A stretch of DNA of 64,000 nt, taken from positions 1,426,001-1,490,000 of the forward strand of contig NZ_CP110136.1 in NCBI RefSeq assembly GCF_025979705.1. Reading direction: 5' to 3'. This document shows, piece after piece, positions 1 to 7,966 of this stretch. The DNA comes from Hymenobacter sp. YIM 151858-1 (GTDB taxonomy: Bacteria; Bacteroidota; Bacteroidia; Cytophagales; Hymenobacteraceae). The notes under the pieces are model-generated. The model had not been told where the DNA came from. It saw only the letters and a program-made list of their open reading frames with translations, and ran no database searches. The position numbers and the translations under genes were made by a program. How positions within the stretch are numbered: position 1 is the first letter of the stretch; every line of letters begins with the position of its first letter.

Positions 1-1
1 A

Positions 2-1324
2 GCCACCTACGACTACTTTGTACGGGGCGGCCCGCTGGCCATTACGGGCTTCTATCCCATCCCCAACAACCACGTGCTGTTCAGCCTGCTCAGCTACCCG
101 CTCGTGGGGCTCGGCATCCGGCACGATGTGCTGGTGCTGCGCTTGCCCACCTTGCTGATCAGCAGTGCCGGCACCGTGCTGCTGTACGCCATGCTGGCGC
201 GGGTGCTCACCTTTCGGGTGGCTACGCTGGCCGTGGGGCTGTTTTGCCTGGCCCCGTTGGCGCTGTACTATTCGGTAGCGGGCCGCGGCTATTTTTTGCT
301 GGTGAACCTGGCGGCCGGGCAGTTTTTTGCCATGCTGGCCGTGCTGCATTACTCGCATTACCAGCGGCTGGGCTGGCTGGCGTTTGTGATGCTGGGCGTG
401 CTGGGCCTCTACACCATTCCTACCTACGCCTATGTGCTGGTGTCGGTGGGAGGCTGGCTGGCGCTGAGCTTCGGGGCTGCGCGCCGGTGGCGGGCCCTAG
501 GTGCTTTGGCCACGGCGGCCGGCCTGATCGGCGCCGGAGCCGCGCTGGCCTACGCGCCCATTGTGTGCGTATCGGGGCTGCCGGCCCTCACGGCCAACCA
601 GTACATTGCCCCGCAAACCCAGGCCGAGTTTTGGGGCGCGTACGGGGCTTTTCTGCTGAAGCCCGCGCGCGAGCTGTTCGGCCACGACACCCTCGCCGAC
701 GAGCTGTTTATTGGGGCAGTGCTGGCGTGCCTGCTCTCGTTGCGCTGGTTGCCCGCCCGGTGGCGCCGCGTGGGGGCGCCATGCCTGTTCGTGGTACTGC
801 TGCCCTTCGTGCTGATGCCGCTGCAGCGCGTGTACGCGCCCTCGCGGGTGCTGCTCTACGCCTCGTTGTTTTTCTTCGTGGCGGCGGTGCTGGCTGGTGA
901 GTGGGTGCTGCTTCGGTTGCGCCTGGCCGCCCGTACCGGCTGGGCGCTAGGGCTGCTGTTGCTGGCGGGCTACGCGTGGTTTCAGGTGGTGCATTTCCGG
1001 CACCATATCGGCCGTGCTGCCCACACCGATGCCTACCTGCGCCGCGCCTATGCCTGGCTGCGGCCCCGGCAGCCGCAGCGGGTGTACTTTGCCGCACCGT
1101 TCCACAAACTATATTTCCATCACTACGCCACCATCGAGCAGTACCCGCTGCAGCTGTTCGAGGCCGCCTCGGCGCAGGGCCAGCAGTACGATTTTTTGGT
1201 GGTAGCGCACGATCAGCCGCCCGCCCCGCGCTGGGTGCGCGCCCCCGCCTACCGCCCCGTATACACCGACGCGGAGGTGACCATTTTCGCAGCGGGCCGA
1301 GCCGCCCCAAACCGGGCCAAGTAG
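2..1324 (+). CDS. GT-C type membrane glycosyltransferase, 5'-truncated
   Basis: The reading frame is open to the left edge (in frame from base 2), so the N-terminus is missing. The visible part is a polytopic membrane protein with about eight hydrophobic segments and a soluble tail of about 90 residues. Near the visible start it reads GFYPIPNNHVLFS, which resembles a loop of family 39/ArnT-type GT-C glycosyltransferases that use polyprenyl-phosphate sugars. That family assignment is inference from topology and this motif; substrate and acceptor are unknown. The next gene, lpxD, follows after 23 bp and has its own promoter, so the two need not share a transcript. The Leu-Gly pair near base 497 uses a CTA codon inside CCTAGG. 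Confidence 0.7.
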   Translation, partial: ATYDYFVRGGPLAITGFYPIPNNHVLFSLLSYPLVGLGIRHDVLVLRLPTLLISSAGTVLLYAMLARVLTFRVATLAVGLFCLAPLALYYSVAGRGYFLLVNLAAGQFFAMLAVLHYSHYQRLGWLAFVMLGVLGLYTIPTYAYVLVSVGGWLALSFGAARRWRALGALATAAGLIGAGAALAYAPIVCVSGLPALTANQYIAPQTQAEFWGAYGAFLLKPARELFGHDTLADELFIGAVLACLLSLRWLPARWRRVGAPCLFVVLLPFVLMPLQRVYAPSRVLLYASLFFFVAAVLAGEWVLLRLRLAARTGWALGLLLLAGYAWFQVVHFRHHIGRAAHTDAYLRRAYAWLRPRQPQRVYFAAPFHKLYFHHYATIEQYPLQLFEAASAQGQQYDFLVVAHDQPPAPRWVRAPAYRPVYTDAEVTIFAAGRAAPNRAK

Positions 1325-1333
1325 ATAATTCCC

Positions 1334-1341
1334 TACTTTTG
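1334..1341 (+). promoter_or_regulatory. Bacteroidota -7 promoter box for lpxD
   Basis: TACTTTTG matches the Bacteroidota -7 consensus TAnnTTTG. Its end lies only 6 bases before the lpxD ATG, so the predicted transcript would be nearly leaderless. Confidence 0.65.
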
Positions 1342-1347
1342 CCGCCT

Positions 1348-2397
1348 ATGGAATTCACGGTAGGCCAGATTGCGGGCATTTTGAACGGCACGGTAGAAGG
1401 TGATTCTGCCCTGCGCGTCGACCGGCTGGCAAAAATCGAAGAGGCCCGCACGGGCGCCGTGGCCTTTCTGGCCAACTCCAAGTACGAGCCCCATCTGTAC
1501 ACCACCGAAGCCTCGGCGGTTATCGTAAGCAAAACCCTCGAGCTCAAGCAGCCCGTGCACGCGGCCCTCATTCGGGTTGATGACCCTTACCTAGGGTTCA
1601 CGATGCTGCTCGAGTTTTACCAGCAGTTCACGAGGGCTGGCAAGCGCGGCGTAGAGCAACCCTCGTTTGTGGGCCAGGGCTGTGAGCTAGGCGACGAGGG
1701 CTACCGCGGTGCTTTCTCCTACGTGGGCGAAAACTGCCAGATTGCCAAAGGTGTGCTGATTTTCCCGCACGCTACCATTGGCGACCGGGTGCGCATTGGC
1801 GAGGGCACCATCATCTACGCCGGTGCCAAAATCTACGCCGACACCGTTATCGGGGCGCGCTGTGTAATTCATGCCGGGGCCGTTATCGGCTCCGATGGTT
1901 TTGGCTTTGCCCCCCAACCCGATGGCTCGTACCGCCCTATTCCGCAGATCGGCAACGTGGTACTCGAAGACAACGTGAGCGTAGGTGCCAACGCCACCAT
2001 CGACTGCGCCACCATGGGTTCGACCATCATCCGCGAAGGCAGCAAAATCGATAACCTCGTGCAAATTGCGCACAACGTGGAGGTGGGCCGCCACACCGTT
2101 ATTGCCTCGCAAACAGGCATTTCGGGCTCCACTAAAATCGGCGACTTCTGCGTGCTGGCCGGGCAAACCGGCCTGGCCGGGCACCTTACGCTGGCCAACC
2201 GCACCACGGTTACGGCGCAGTCGGGCGTGGGCAAATCCATCAAAGAAGAAGGGCAGTTTCTGCAGGGTTCCCCCGCCTTCAATTTGCGCGACAGCCTGCG
2301 GGCCAATGCGGTTTTCAGGCACCTGCCCGAGCTGGAGCGCCGCCTCCTGGCGCTGGAACGCGCCCAGGCAAAGCCAGACGAGGCGGAAAAGTCATAG
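1348..2397 (+). CDS. lpxD: UDP-3-O-acylglucosamine N-acyltransferase LpxD
   Basis: 349 residues. LpxD adds the N-linked 3-hydroxyacyl chain in lipid A synthesis, after LpxC. The N-terminal uridine-binding domain (about residues 1-100) is followed by a left-handed beta-helix of hexapeptide repeats, with the typical HAGAVIGSDGFGFAP segment that carries the catalytic His, and a C-terminal helical tail (LPELERRLLALERA). The frame stays open upstream to base 901, but ATG 1348 is chosen because it directly follows a promoter box and gives the family's normal N-terminus (MEFTVGQIAGIL). lpxC-fabZ and lpxA follow on the same strand, separated by palindromic repeat arrays. Confidence 0.96.
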   Translation: MEFTVGQIAGILNGTVEGDSALRVDRLAKIEEARTGAVAFLANSKYEPHLYTTEASAVIVSKTLELKQPVHAALIRVDDPYLGFTMLLEFYQQFTRAGKRGVEQPSFVGQGCELGDEGYRGAFSYVGENCQIAKGVLIFPHATIGDRVRIGEGTIIYAGAKIYADTVIGARCVIHAGAVIGSDGFGFAPQPDGSYRPIPQIGNVVLEDNVSVGANATIDCATMGSTIIREGSKIDNLVQIAHNVEVGRHTVIASQTGISGSTKIGDFCVLAGQTGLAGHLTLANRTTVTAQSGVGKSIKEEGQFLQGSPAFNLRDSLRANAVFRHLPELERRLLALERAQAKPDEAEKS

Positions 2398-2410
2398 CTT
2401 TGCAGCGTCG

Positions 2411-2516
2411 GAGCTGTTAGCTGACAGCGGTTAGCTGTTAGCGTTTTTCGGTTTTCGCACAATCTGATTTCCCTAGCCCTTCAGCTCACAGCTAACGGCT
2501 GTCAGCTAACAGCTAA
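2411..2516. repeat. 7-nt periodic inverted-repeat array (word GTTAGCT) between lpxD and lpxC
   Basis: The left arm (2411-2442) is built of AGCTGTT/AGCTGAC-like heptamers. The right arm (2482-2516) is its complement, matching at about 29 of 31 positions, with a unique spacer of about 40 bp. The array starts 13 bp after the lpxD stop and ends 3 bp before the lpxC ATG, so it fills the intergenic space. In RNA it would form a long hairpin covering the ribosome-binding region of lpxC. Confidence 0.9.
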
Positions 2517-2519
2517 CCC

Positions 2520-3914
2520 ATGTTCGACAAACAGCATACGATTAAGGCCCCGGTTACCGTGAGCGGTGTGGGGCTGCATACGGGCGTGCAGGCTACCATG
2601 ACCTTCTGCCCTGCTCCCGTAAACCACGGCTACAAGTTCCAGCGCATCGACCTAGAGGGCCAGCCCATCGTGGATGCCGACGTGGACAACGTGGTTGACC
2701 TTTCGCGCGGCACCACCATCGAGCAGAACGGTGCCCGCGTAAACACCGTGGAGCACACGCTGGCTGCCCTGGTTGGTTTGCAAATCGACAATGTACTGAT
2801 TCAACTCGATGGCCCCGAGCCGCCCATCATGGATGGTTCGTCGCTGCCGTTTGTGGAAGCCTTGCAGGCCGTGGGCCTCGAAGAGCAGAACGCCCTGCGC
2901 AACTACTTCGAGATTCCCGACGAAATCCGCTTTGTCGACAATGCCCGCGGCGTGGAAATTGCCGCCCTGCCGCTGAACGATTACCGCGTAACGGTAATGG
3001 TTGACTACAACTCGCCGGTACTGGGCTCGCAGCACGCTTCGCTCACCAACATCGAGCAGTTTTCCGAAGAAATTGCGGCATCGCGCACCTTCTGCTTTCT
3101 GCACGAGCTCGAAGCCCTTTATAAGTCGAACCTGATTAAGGGCGGCGACCTGAGCAACGCCATTGTGGTGGTCGACCGCGTGGTGAGCGAAGAAGAGCTG
3201 GGCGACCTGGCTACCATGCTGGGCAAGCCCAAAGTGGCCGTCAAGAAGGAAGGCATCCTGAACAACGTAGACCTGCGCCACAAAAACGAGCCTGCCCGCC
3301 ACAAGCTGCTCGACGTAGTGGGCGACCTGGCGTTGGTAGGCCGCCCCATCAAAGGCCAAATTCTGGCTGCCCGGCCCGGCCACGCGGCCAACGTGGCCTT
3401 TGCCAAGAAGATCAAGAAGAAAATGCAGGAGGTGGATACCTCGCCGGTGCCGCAGTACGATCCGTCGCGCCCGCCGGTAATGGACATCAACCAGATTGCC
3501 CAAACGCTGCCGCACCGTTACCCTTTCCTGCTCATCGACAAGATCATCCACCTGGATGGCACTACGGTAACGGGCGTGAAGAACGTGACGATGAACGAAC
3601 AGTTCTTCACGGGGCACTTCCCGGGCAACCCCGTGATGCCGGGCGTGCTACAAATTGAGGCCATGGCCCAAACGGGCGGTATTCTGGTGCTGAACACCGT
3701 GCCCGACCCCGAGAACTACTGGACGTATTTCCTGGGCATCGAAAACTGCCGCTTCCGCCGCAAGGTTATCCCCGGCGACACCATCATTTTCAAGTGTCAG
3801 CTGGTTTCGCCGGTTAAGCGTGGTATCGCCAAAATGCGCGGCCAGGCTTTTGTAAATGGCAAAGTGGTAATGGAGGCAGAAATGTCGGCCAGCATTGTTC
3901 GGAAAGACGCTTAA
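2520..3914 (+). CDS. lpxC: LpxC-FabZ fusion: UDP-3-O-acyl-GlcNAc deacetylase / 3-hydroxyacyl-ACP dehydratase
   Basis: 464 residues; a natural fusion typical of Bacteroidota. The LpxC part (about residues 1-310) is a zinc deacetylase catalysing the committed lipid A step: it shows VEHTLAAL with zinc-ligand His79 and the HKLLDVVGDLAL segment with His and Asp ligands. The FabZ part (from about residue 321) is a hot-dog dehydratase of fatty acid synthesis with LPHRYPFLLID (catalytic His) and HFPGNPVMPGVLQIEAMAQ (catalytic Glu). Joining them puts the enzymes that compete for and consume 3-hydroxyacyl-ACP chemistry under one expression signal. ATG 2520 lies 3 bp after an inverted-repeat array. Confidence 0.97.
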   Translation: MFDKQHTIKAPVTVSGVGLHTGVQATMTFCPAPVNHGYKFQRIDLEGQPIVDADVDNVVDLSRGTTIEQNGARVNTVEHTLAALVGLQIDNVLIQLDGPEPPIMDGSSLPFVEALQAVGLEEQNALRNYFEIPDEIRFVDNARGVEIAALPLNDYRVTVMVDYNSPVLGSQHASLTNIEQFSEEIAASRTFCFLHELEALYKSNLIKGGDLSNAIVVVDRVVSEEELGDLATMLGKPKVAVKKEGILNNVDLRHKNEPARHKLLDVVGDLALVGRPIKGQILAARPGHAANVAFAKKIKKKMQEVDTSPVPQYDPSRPPVMDINQIAQTLPHRYPFLLIDKIIHLDGTTVTGVKNVTMNEQFFTGHFPGNPVMPGVLQIEAMAQTGGILVLNTVPDPENYWTYFLGIENCRFRRKVIPGDTIIFKCQLVSPVKRGIAKMRGQAFVNGKVVMEAEMSASIVRKDA

Positions 3915-3915
3915 A

Positions 3916-4019
3916 CCAATTATCAATGATCAATGAACAATTTTCACCGAACGCAGAAGCCCGGAAATCCGGCCTAATCGTTGTTCGCTGATCATTGCTC
4001 ATTGCTAATTGTTCATTGC
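3916..4019. repeat. 7-nt periodic inverted-repeat array (word CAATGAW) between lpxC-fabZ and lpxA
   Basis: The left arm (3917-3942) repeats TCAATGA/CAATGAAC-type words. The right arm (3989-4019) repeats their complement (TCATTGC, TCATTGC, TAATTGT, TCATTGC). The array begins 2 bp after the lpxC-fabZ stop and ends about 5 bp before the lpxA ATG. The spacer contains a small GC hairpin (CCGGAAATCCGG). Confidence 0.9.
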
Positions 4020-4023
4020 ATAA

Positions 4024-4821
4024 ATGAATCAACCGCTCGCCTACATACACCCCGACGCGCGCATTGCGCAGAACGTGGTGGTCGAACCGTTTTCCACCAT
4101 CGCGCAAGACGTAGAAATTGGGGAAGGCACCTGGATTGGCCCCAACGTCACGATTATGCCGGGGGCGCGCATCGGCAAAAACGTAAAGATTTTTCCGGGC
4201 GCAGTAATTTCGGCCATTCCGCAAGACCTGAAGTTTGCCGGCGAGAAAACCACGGCCCACATCGGCGATAATACCGTTATCCGCGAGTGCGTAACGATTA
4301 ACCGCGGCACCATCGATCGGATGAAAACGGTGGTGGGCAGCAACTGCCTGCTGCAGGCCTACGTGCACATTGCCCACGACTGCTTTGTGGGCGACAACTG
4401 CATCCTATCGAATACCACGCAGCTGGCCGGCCACGTGGTGGTAGGCGATTGGGCCATCCTGGGTGGCACTTCGGCGGTGCACCAGTTTGTGCACATCGGG
4501 CAGCATGCCTTTATCGGTGGCGGCTCGTTGGTGCGCAAAGATGTGCCCCCGTTCATCAAAGTAGGTCGCGAACCCCTCACCTACGCCGGCGTGAATTCGG
4601 TTGGCCTGCGTCGCCGCGGGTTCAGCGAAGAGGCCATTCTTCAGATTCAGCAGTGCTTCCGCTTGCTCTTTATGAGCGGCCTGAACACCAGCGATGCGCT
4701 CGATAAGATTGAGTTGGAGCTGCTGCCCTCGCCCGAGCGCGACGAGGTGGTAAACTTCGTGCGCAACTCGAGCCGCGGCATTATCAAGGGCTACTCGCGC
4801 AACGGCAACAGTGCAGATTGA
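4024..4821 (+). CDS. lpxA: Acyl-ACP--UDP-N-acetylglucosamine O-acyltransferase LpxA
   Basis: 265 residues, the normal length. It catalyses the first lipid A step, moving a 3-hydroxyacyl chain from ACP to UDP-GlcNAc in the cytoplasm. A left-handed beta-helix of hexapeptide repeats (residues 1-190) is followed by the C-terminal helical acetyltransferase domain. The segment LLQAYVHIAHDCFVGDNC carries the catalytic His region. It is the third lipid A gene in the cluster, and its last 11 bases overlap the next gene's GTG start, which suggests translational coupling. Confidence 0.97.
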   Translation: MNQPLAYIHPDARIAQNVVVEPFSTIAQDVEIGEGTWIGPNVTIMPGARIGKNVKIFPGAVISAIPQDLKFAGEKTTAHIGDNTVIRECVTINRGTIDRMKTVVGSNCLLQAYVHIAHDCFVGDNCILSNTTQLAGHVVVGDWAILGGTSAVHQFVHIGQHAFIGGGSLVRKDVPPFIKVGREPLTYAGVNSVGLRRRGFSEEAILQIQQCFRLLFMSGLNTSDALDKIELELLPSPERDEVVNFVRNSSRGIIKGYSRNGNSAD

Positions 4822-5437
4822 GGCCATCGGCCTGGGCAAACGCTTCGGCCGTGATTGGATCTTCCGTGAGCTGACGCACACGTTCAGCCCCGGCACTGCC
4901 ACGGCATTGCTTGGGCCCAACGGAGCCGGCAAAAGCACGCTTTTGCAGGTACTGGCGGCCTATACCCTGCCCTCGGCCGGCGAGCTGCGCTTTAGCCTGC
5001 AAGGCCACCGGGTGCCGGCCGACGAGGTAGCCCGGCACCTAGGGCTGTGCGCCCCCTACCTGGAGCTGATTGAGGAGCTTACCCTGGCCGAGCTGGTGCA
5101 TTTTCATACCCGGTTCCGGCCTTTGCGCGCCGGCATGTCGCCGGCGCAGCTCATCGACCTGATGCAGCTGCCGCACGCCCGCCACAAGCTGGTACGCGAC
5201 TTTTCGTCGGGCATGAAGCAACGGGTAAAGCTGGCCTTAGCCTTGTATGCCGCTGCCCCGCTGCTGCTCCTCGACGAGCCCACTACCAACCTCGACCGGA
5301 CGGGGGTGGCGTGGTACCACGAGCACGTGGCTGCTACCACGCCCAACCGCTTGGTGCTGGTAAGCTCGAACGTAGAAGAGGAGTACGCCTTTTGCCAGGC
5401 GCGGCTGCACGTAACGGACTTCGCCCCGCGCAAGTAG
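4811..5437 (+). CDS. Single-domain ABC transporter ATP-binding protein
   Basis: 208 residues with Walker A (LLGPNGAGKST), the signature motif (FSSGMKQRVKLAL) and Walker B (LLLLDEPTTNLD). It begins with GTG inside the 3' end of lpxA (11-nt overlap). No permease gene lies beside it, so its membrane partner is not visible here. Coupling to lpxA suggests an envelope role, but that is inference; CcmA-like or EF-P-linked ATPases in this phylum look similar. The C-terminal end is short, with no extra domain. Confidence 0.85.
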   Translation: MQIEAIGLGKRFGRDWIFRELTHTFSPGTATALLGPNGAGKSTLLQVLAAYTLPSAGELRFSLQGHRVPADEVARHLGLCAPYLELIEELTLAELVHFHTRFRPLRAGMSPAQLIDLMQLPHARHKLVRDFSSGMKQRVKLALALYAAAPLLLLDEPTTNLDRTGVAWYHEHVAATTPNRLVLVSSNVEEEYAFCQARLHVTDFAPRK

Positions 5438-5640
5438 TTTCTTGCGGCCATTACGGCGTCCTTCCGGCTTTTGCTGCTTATCTTAGGATAAGTGCCTGCA
5501 CGTTTCAACTCTTTTTTCTGCTAACTGCCAACCGCTTTCGGCTAACCCCGTAACCTGCACTTCTGAGCCTGCGTTTCCCGGCTCAATTAAAGCTGCTCCC
5601 TTATTTTTACCCCGCTCAACCCCATCAACTCACCGCTCTC

Positions 5641-6018
5641 ATGAGAAGCTACGACGACCTCGACGACGATCTGTTCGATGATGACGACGAGCTTGATAGC
5701 TCCATCTCCAACAGCCGCCCCAGCAAGGGCAGCCGCAAAGGCGCTTCCCCGGAAGACTCGCTGGCGACGAAATATGCCGATTACCTGATGTGGCGCGACA
5801 CCGGCTCGTCGCACGATGAGGCCCTTGATTTGGCCAGCCTCACCGAAGACGAATTTGCCGCTGCCGAAGCCCAGGAAGACCCCGAAGGCTCGGGCCGGTA
5901 CGGCTCGGGTGGGTTCGACGATGACGAAGAATCCGGCGACCTGGACGACGACGACAGCTACGAGGCGCAGCGCCGCAGCCGCCGGGGCAACCGCGACTAC
6001 GACGAAGACGAGTTTTAA
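5641..6018 (+). CDS. Highly acidic low-complexity protein, unknown function
   Basis: 125 residues, not recognised. The N-terminus is an Asp-rich block (DDLDDDLFDDDDELD). The middle contains an ordered-looking helix (EDSLATKYADYLMWRDTGSSHDEALDLASLTEDEFAAAEA), followed by a second acidic tract and a basic RRSRRGNR patch before DYDEDEF. No signal peptide or membrane segment is seen, so it is probably cytoplasmic and mostly disordered. A strong terminator follows at once. The 200 bp upstream hold no gene, only a T-rich stretch. Confidence 0.7.
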   Translation: MRSYDDLDDDLFDDDDELDSSISNSRPSKGSRKGASPEDSLATKYADYLMWRDTGSSHDEALDLASLTEDEFAAAEAQEDPEGSGRYGSGGFDDDEESGDLDDDDSYEAQRRSRRGNRDYDEDEF

Positions 6019-6046
6019 GCCATACGCCTAGCCGTGCTACGGCACA

Positions 6047-6087
6047 CGAAAAGGCCCGCCGGAACTGTGTTCCGGCGGGCCTTTTCG
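6047..6087. terminator. Rho-independent terminator
   Basis: A 19-bp perfect stem (AAAAGGCCCGCCGGAAC core) with a TGT loop. Flanking A and T tracts make it bidirectional between the acidic protein gene and the DUF4197 gene on the minus strand. Confidence 0.85.
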
Positions 6088-6178
6088 TTTTGAGACATGC
6101 TTGCGGTAAAGCGGGCTGAACTCCCACGCCTGTCCGCTCAGGTGCAAGCTCTAACTTTTGGGCTCTCACGGCTACATT

Positions 6179-6946
6179 CTAACTCCGCTTGCTGCCGAAT
6201 ACGCGCTTGAGCAGCTCGGTGGTGCGGGCTACAGGGTTTTCGCGGATGTTGGCTTCTTCTTGCGCAATCAGCGTGAACAGGCCATCGACGGCTTTTCCGG
6301 TGGCGTACTCGTTGAGGTTGGGATTGACGGGCTGAACCAGCGGAATCTGGTTGTAGCGCGTAACCAAGGCCGAGTAGTACCGGGTGGCGTTGGTTTGGTC
6401 GAGCGCCTGCTGCATAATGGGCGAAAATGCCGTTACCAGCTGCGTGGTGGTGGTACGCTTGAGGTACTGCGTGGCCGCGTCCTTCTCGCCCGACAGGATA
6501 TTCCACACATCCTTAAAGGTCAGGCTCTTGATGGCCGAAACGAAAATAGGCTTGGCGCTGGTAGCCGCTTGCTCGGCCCCGCGGTTGAGGGCCAGCTCAA
6601 ATCTATCTACTTCGGAGCCCAAACCCAGGCGGCGCATGGTGGTGGCTACGCGCTGGGCATCCTGCGGGAAGGGAATGCGGATCAGCTTGTTCAGGTAAAA
6701 ACCGTCCTGCTTCGAGGCTTGGTCGGCTCCTTTGCTGATGCCTTGGGTTAGCGCCTCTTTCAGACCTAGGGCTGCCTCCTCCTGCGACAAGCCGCCGATT
6801 TTACCGCCGGTAGTGGTAGCAGGCTTGGGCAGCTGAATGGTGGTACCGCCAACCTTGGGCAGCTTAATCAGTTGTGCTTCGGCCGACGAGGTAGCACCTA
6901 GGGCAAAGCAGGCAGCCAAAAGGGTAACGTAGCGAGTGGTCTTCAT
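6179..6946 (-). CDS. DUF4197 family secreted protein
   Basis: 255 residues with an N-terminal signal peptide (MKTTRYVTLLAACFALGATSSAEA). The remainder is helical and matches DUF4197: LKEALTQGISKGADQASKQDGFY near the N-terminus and a YATGKAVDGLFTLIAQEEANIRENPVART motif near the C-terminus. The family is periplasmic or surface-exposed and its function is unknown. A second, clearly related copy lies immediately upstream on the same strand (7038-7868), so this is a tandem duplication. Confidence 0.85.
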   Translation of the reverse strand: MKTTRYVTLLAACFALGATSSAEAQLIKLPKVGGTTIQLPKPATTTGGKIGGLSQEEAALGLKEALTQGISKGADQASKQDGFYLNKLIRIPFPQDAQRVATTMRRLGLGSEVDRFELALNRGAEQAATSAKPIFVSAIKSLTFKDVWNILSGEKDAATQYLKRTTTTQLVTAFSPIMQQALDQTNATRYYSALVTRYNQIPLVQPVNPNLNEYATGKAVDGLFTLIAQEEANIRENPVARTTELLKRVFGSKRS

Positions 6947-7037
6947 AACGGAATAGCCAGTAAAGCGGCTCTGGATGCGGTAATGGCAGAAACCGGACCA
7001 AAGTTCAAGCGAGTTGATTGGCCGGCACGCCTGCTGA

Positions 7038-7868
7038 TTAACGCGACCCGAACACGCGCTGCAATGAGGCCGTGGTGCGGGCCGATGCGTTCAGCCGAAT
7101 GCGGCTTTCCTCATCGGCAATTAGCGTGTAAATGCCTTCGGTGATGCCGCCCGTGGCGTAAGTGGTGAGGTCGGTGCTGATGGGCGTTACGAGCGGCACC
7201 TTTTTGTAGCGCAGCATTAGCTCGCCGTAGAGTTGCTTGGCGCCGGTTTGCTCCAGGGCCGCGGCCACCAGGGGCTTTAGCTCCTCCTGTACCTGCGCGG
7301 CGGTTTGCTGCTTGAGCAATTGCGCGGCCGCGCGGCCTTCGCGGGAGTTTACCAGGGCCAGCGCATCGGCAATGGCCAGGCGCTGCAGGGCGTTGTTGAA
7401 GATGGCAGCGGTTTGCGGATTGGCGGCTACGCTTTCGGCGCTGCGGTTTAGCAGCACCTCGAACTTATCGATGACCGCCCCCATGCGCAGGCCGCGCAGG
7501 GTGGTGGCTACCAGCTCGGCCTCAGGCGGAAAACCCAGCCGCACATCGGGGTTGGTATTGAAACCGTCGGCTTGCCCGCCGGCTTCGAGGCCGCGCGTAA
7601 TGCTAACGGACAGGGCCTCGCGCACGCCGGCCGTTGCTTCCTCCGCCGTTAGCGGTGCGGGGGCAGGTGCAGTCGGAGCCTTGGTGGTAGCGGCCACCTT
7701 GGTAGAGGTGGTTTTGGTAACTGCCGGCTTTGCGGTGGTTTTCGCAGCGGGCTTTTTGGTGGTTGTGGTCGTTTTTTTGGTAGTAGTGGTTTTGGTTTGG
7801 GCCGAAGCGGCCGGGGCGGCCATCAGGCCCACGGCCAGGGCCAGAAACGTAAAGCGAGAAGCTGACAT
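7038..7868 (-). CDS. DUF4197 family secreted protein with Lys/Thr-rich linker
   Basis: 276 residues. ATG 7868 is preferred because it gives a clean signal peptide (MSASRFTFLALAVGLMAAPAASA); the frame extends further upstream without one. A stretch of about 50 residues made almost only of K, T, A and P separates the signal from the DUF4197 domain (VREALSVSITRGLEAGGQADGF ... YATGGITEGIYTLIADEESRIRL). The downstream paralogue lacks most of this linker. It is divergent from cinA, with 98 bp between the two starts. Confidence 0.85.
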   Translation of the reverse strand: MSASRFTFLALAVGLMAAPAASAQTKTTTTKKTTTTTKKPAAKTTAKPAVTKTTSTKVAATTKAPTAPAPAPLTAEEATAGVREALSVSITRGLEAGGQADGFNTNPDVRLGFPPEAELVATTLRGLRMGAVIDKFEVLLNRSAESVAANPQTAAIFNNALQRLAIADALALVNSREGRAAAQLLKQQTAAQVQEELKPLVAAALEQTGAKQLYGELMLRYKKVPLVTPISTDLTTYATGGITEGIYTLIADEESRIRLNASARTTASLQRVFGSR

Positions 7869-7966
7869 GCGCAGAAATGTGTAAACCGGAAGGCTCCGGG
7901 CGTGGTCTGTAGGAAACGAGTGCACAAATTGCGCCGAAATTGCCTGCTTTCAACGCTCCTCTCGCT

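Noticed and set aside
901-1347. Upstream extension of lpxD
   Set aside because: It overlaps the preceding gene in another frame and runs through the promoter box; family N-terminus is at 1348.
2652-3617. A 321-codon minus-strand frame inside lpxC-fabZ
   Set aside because: It is the shadow of a strongly conserved fusion gene and has no recognisable domain.
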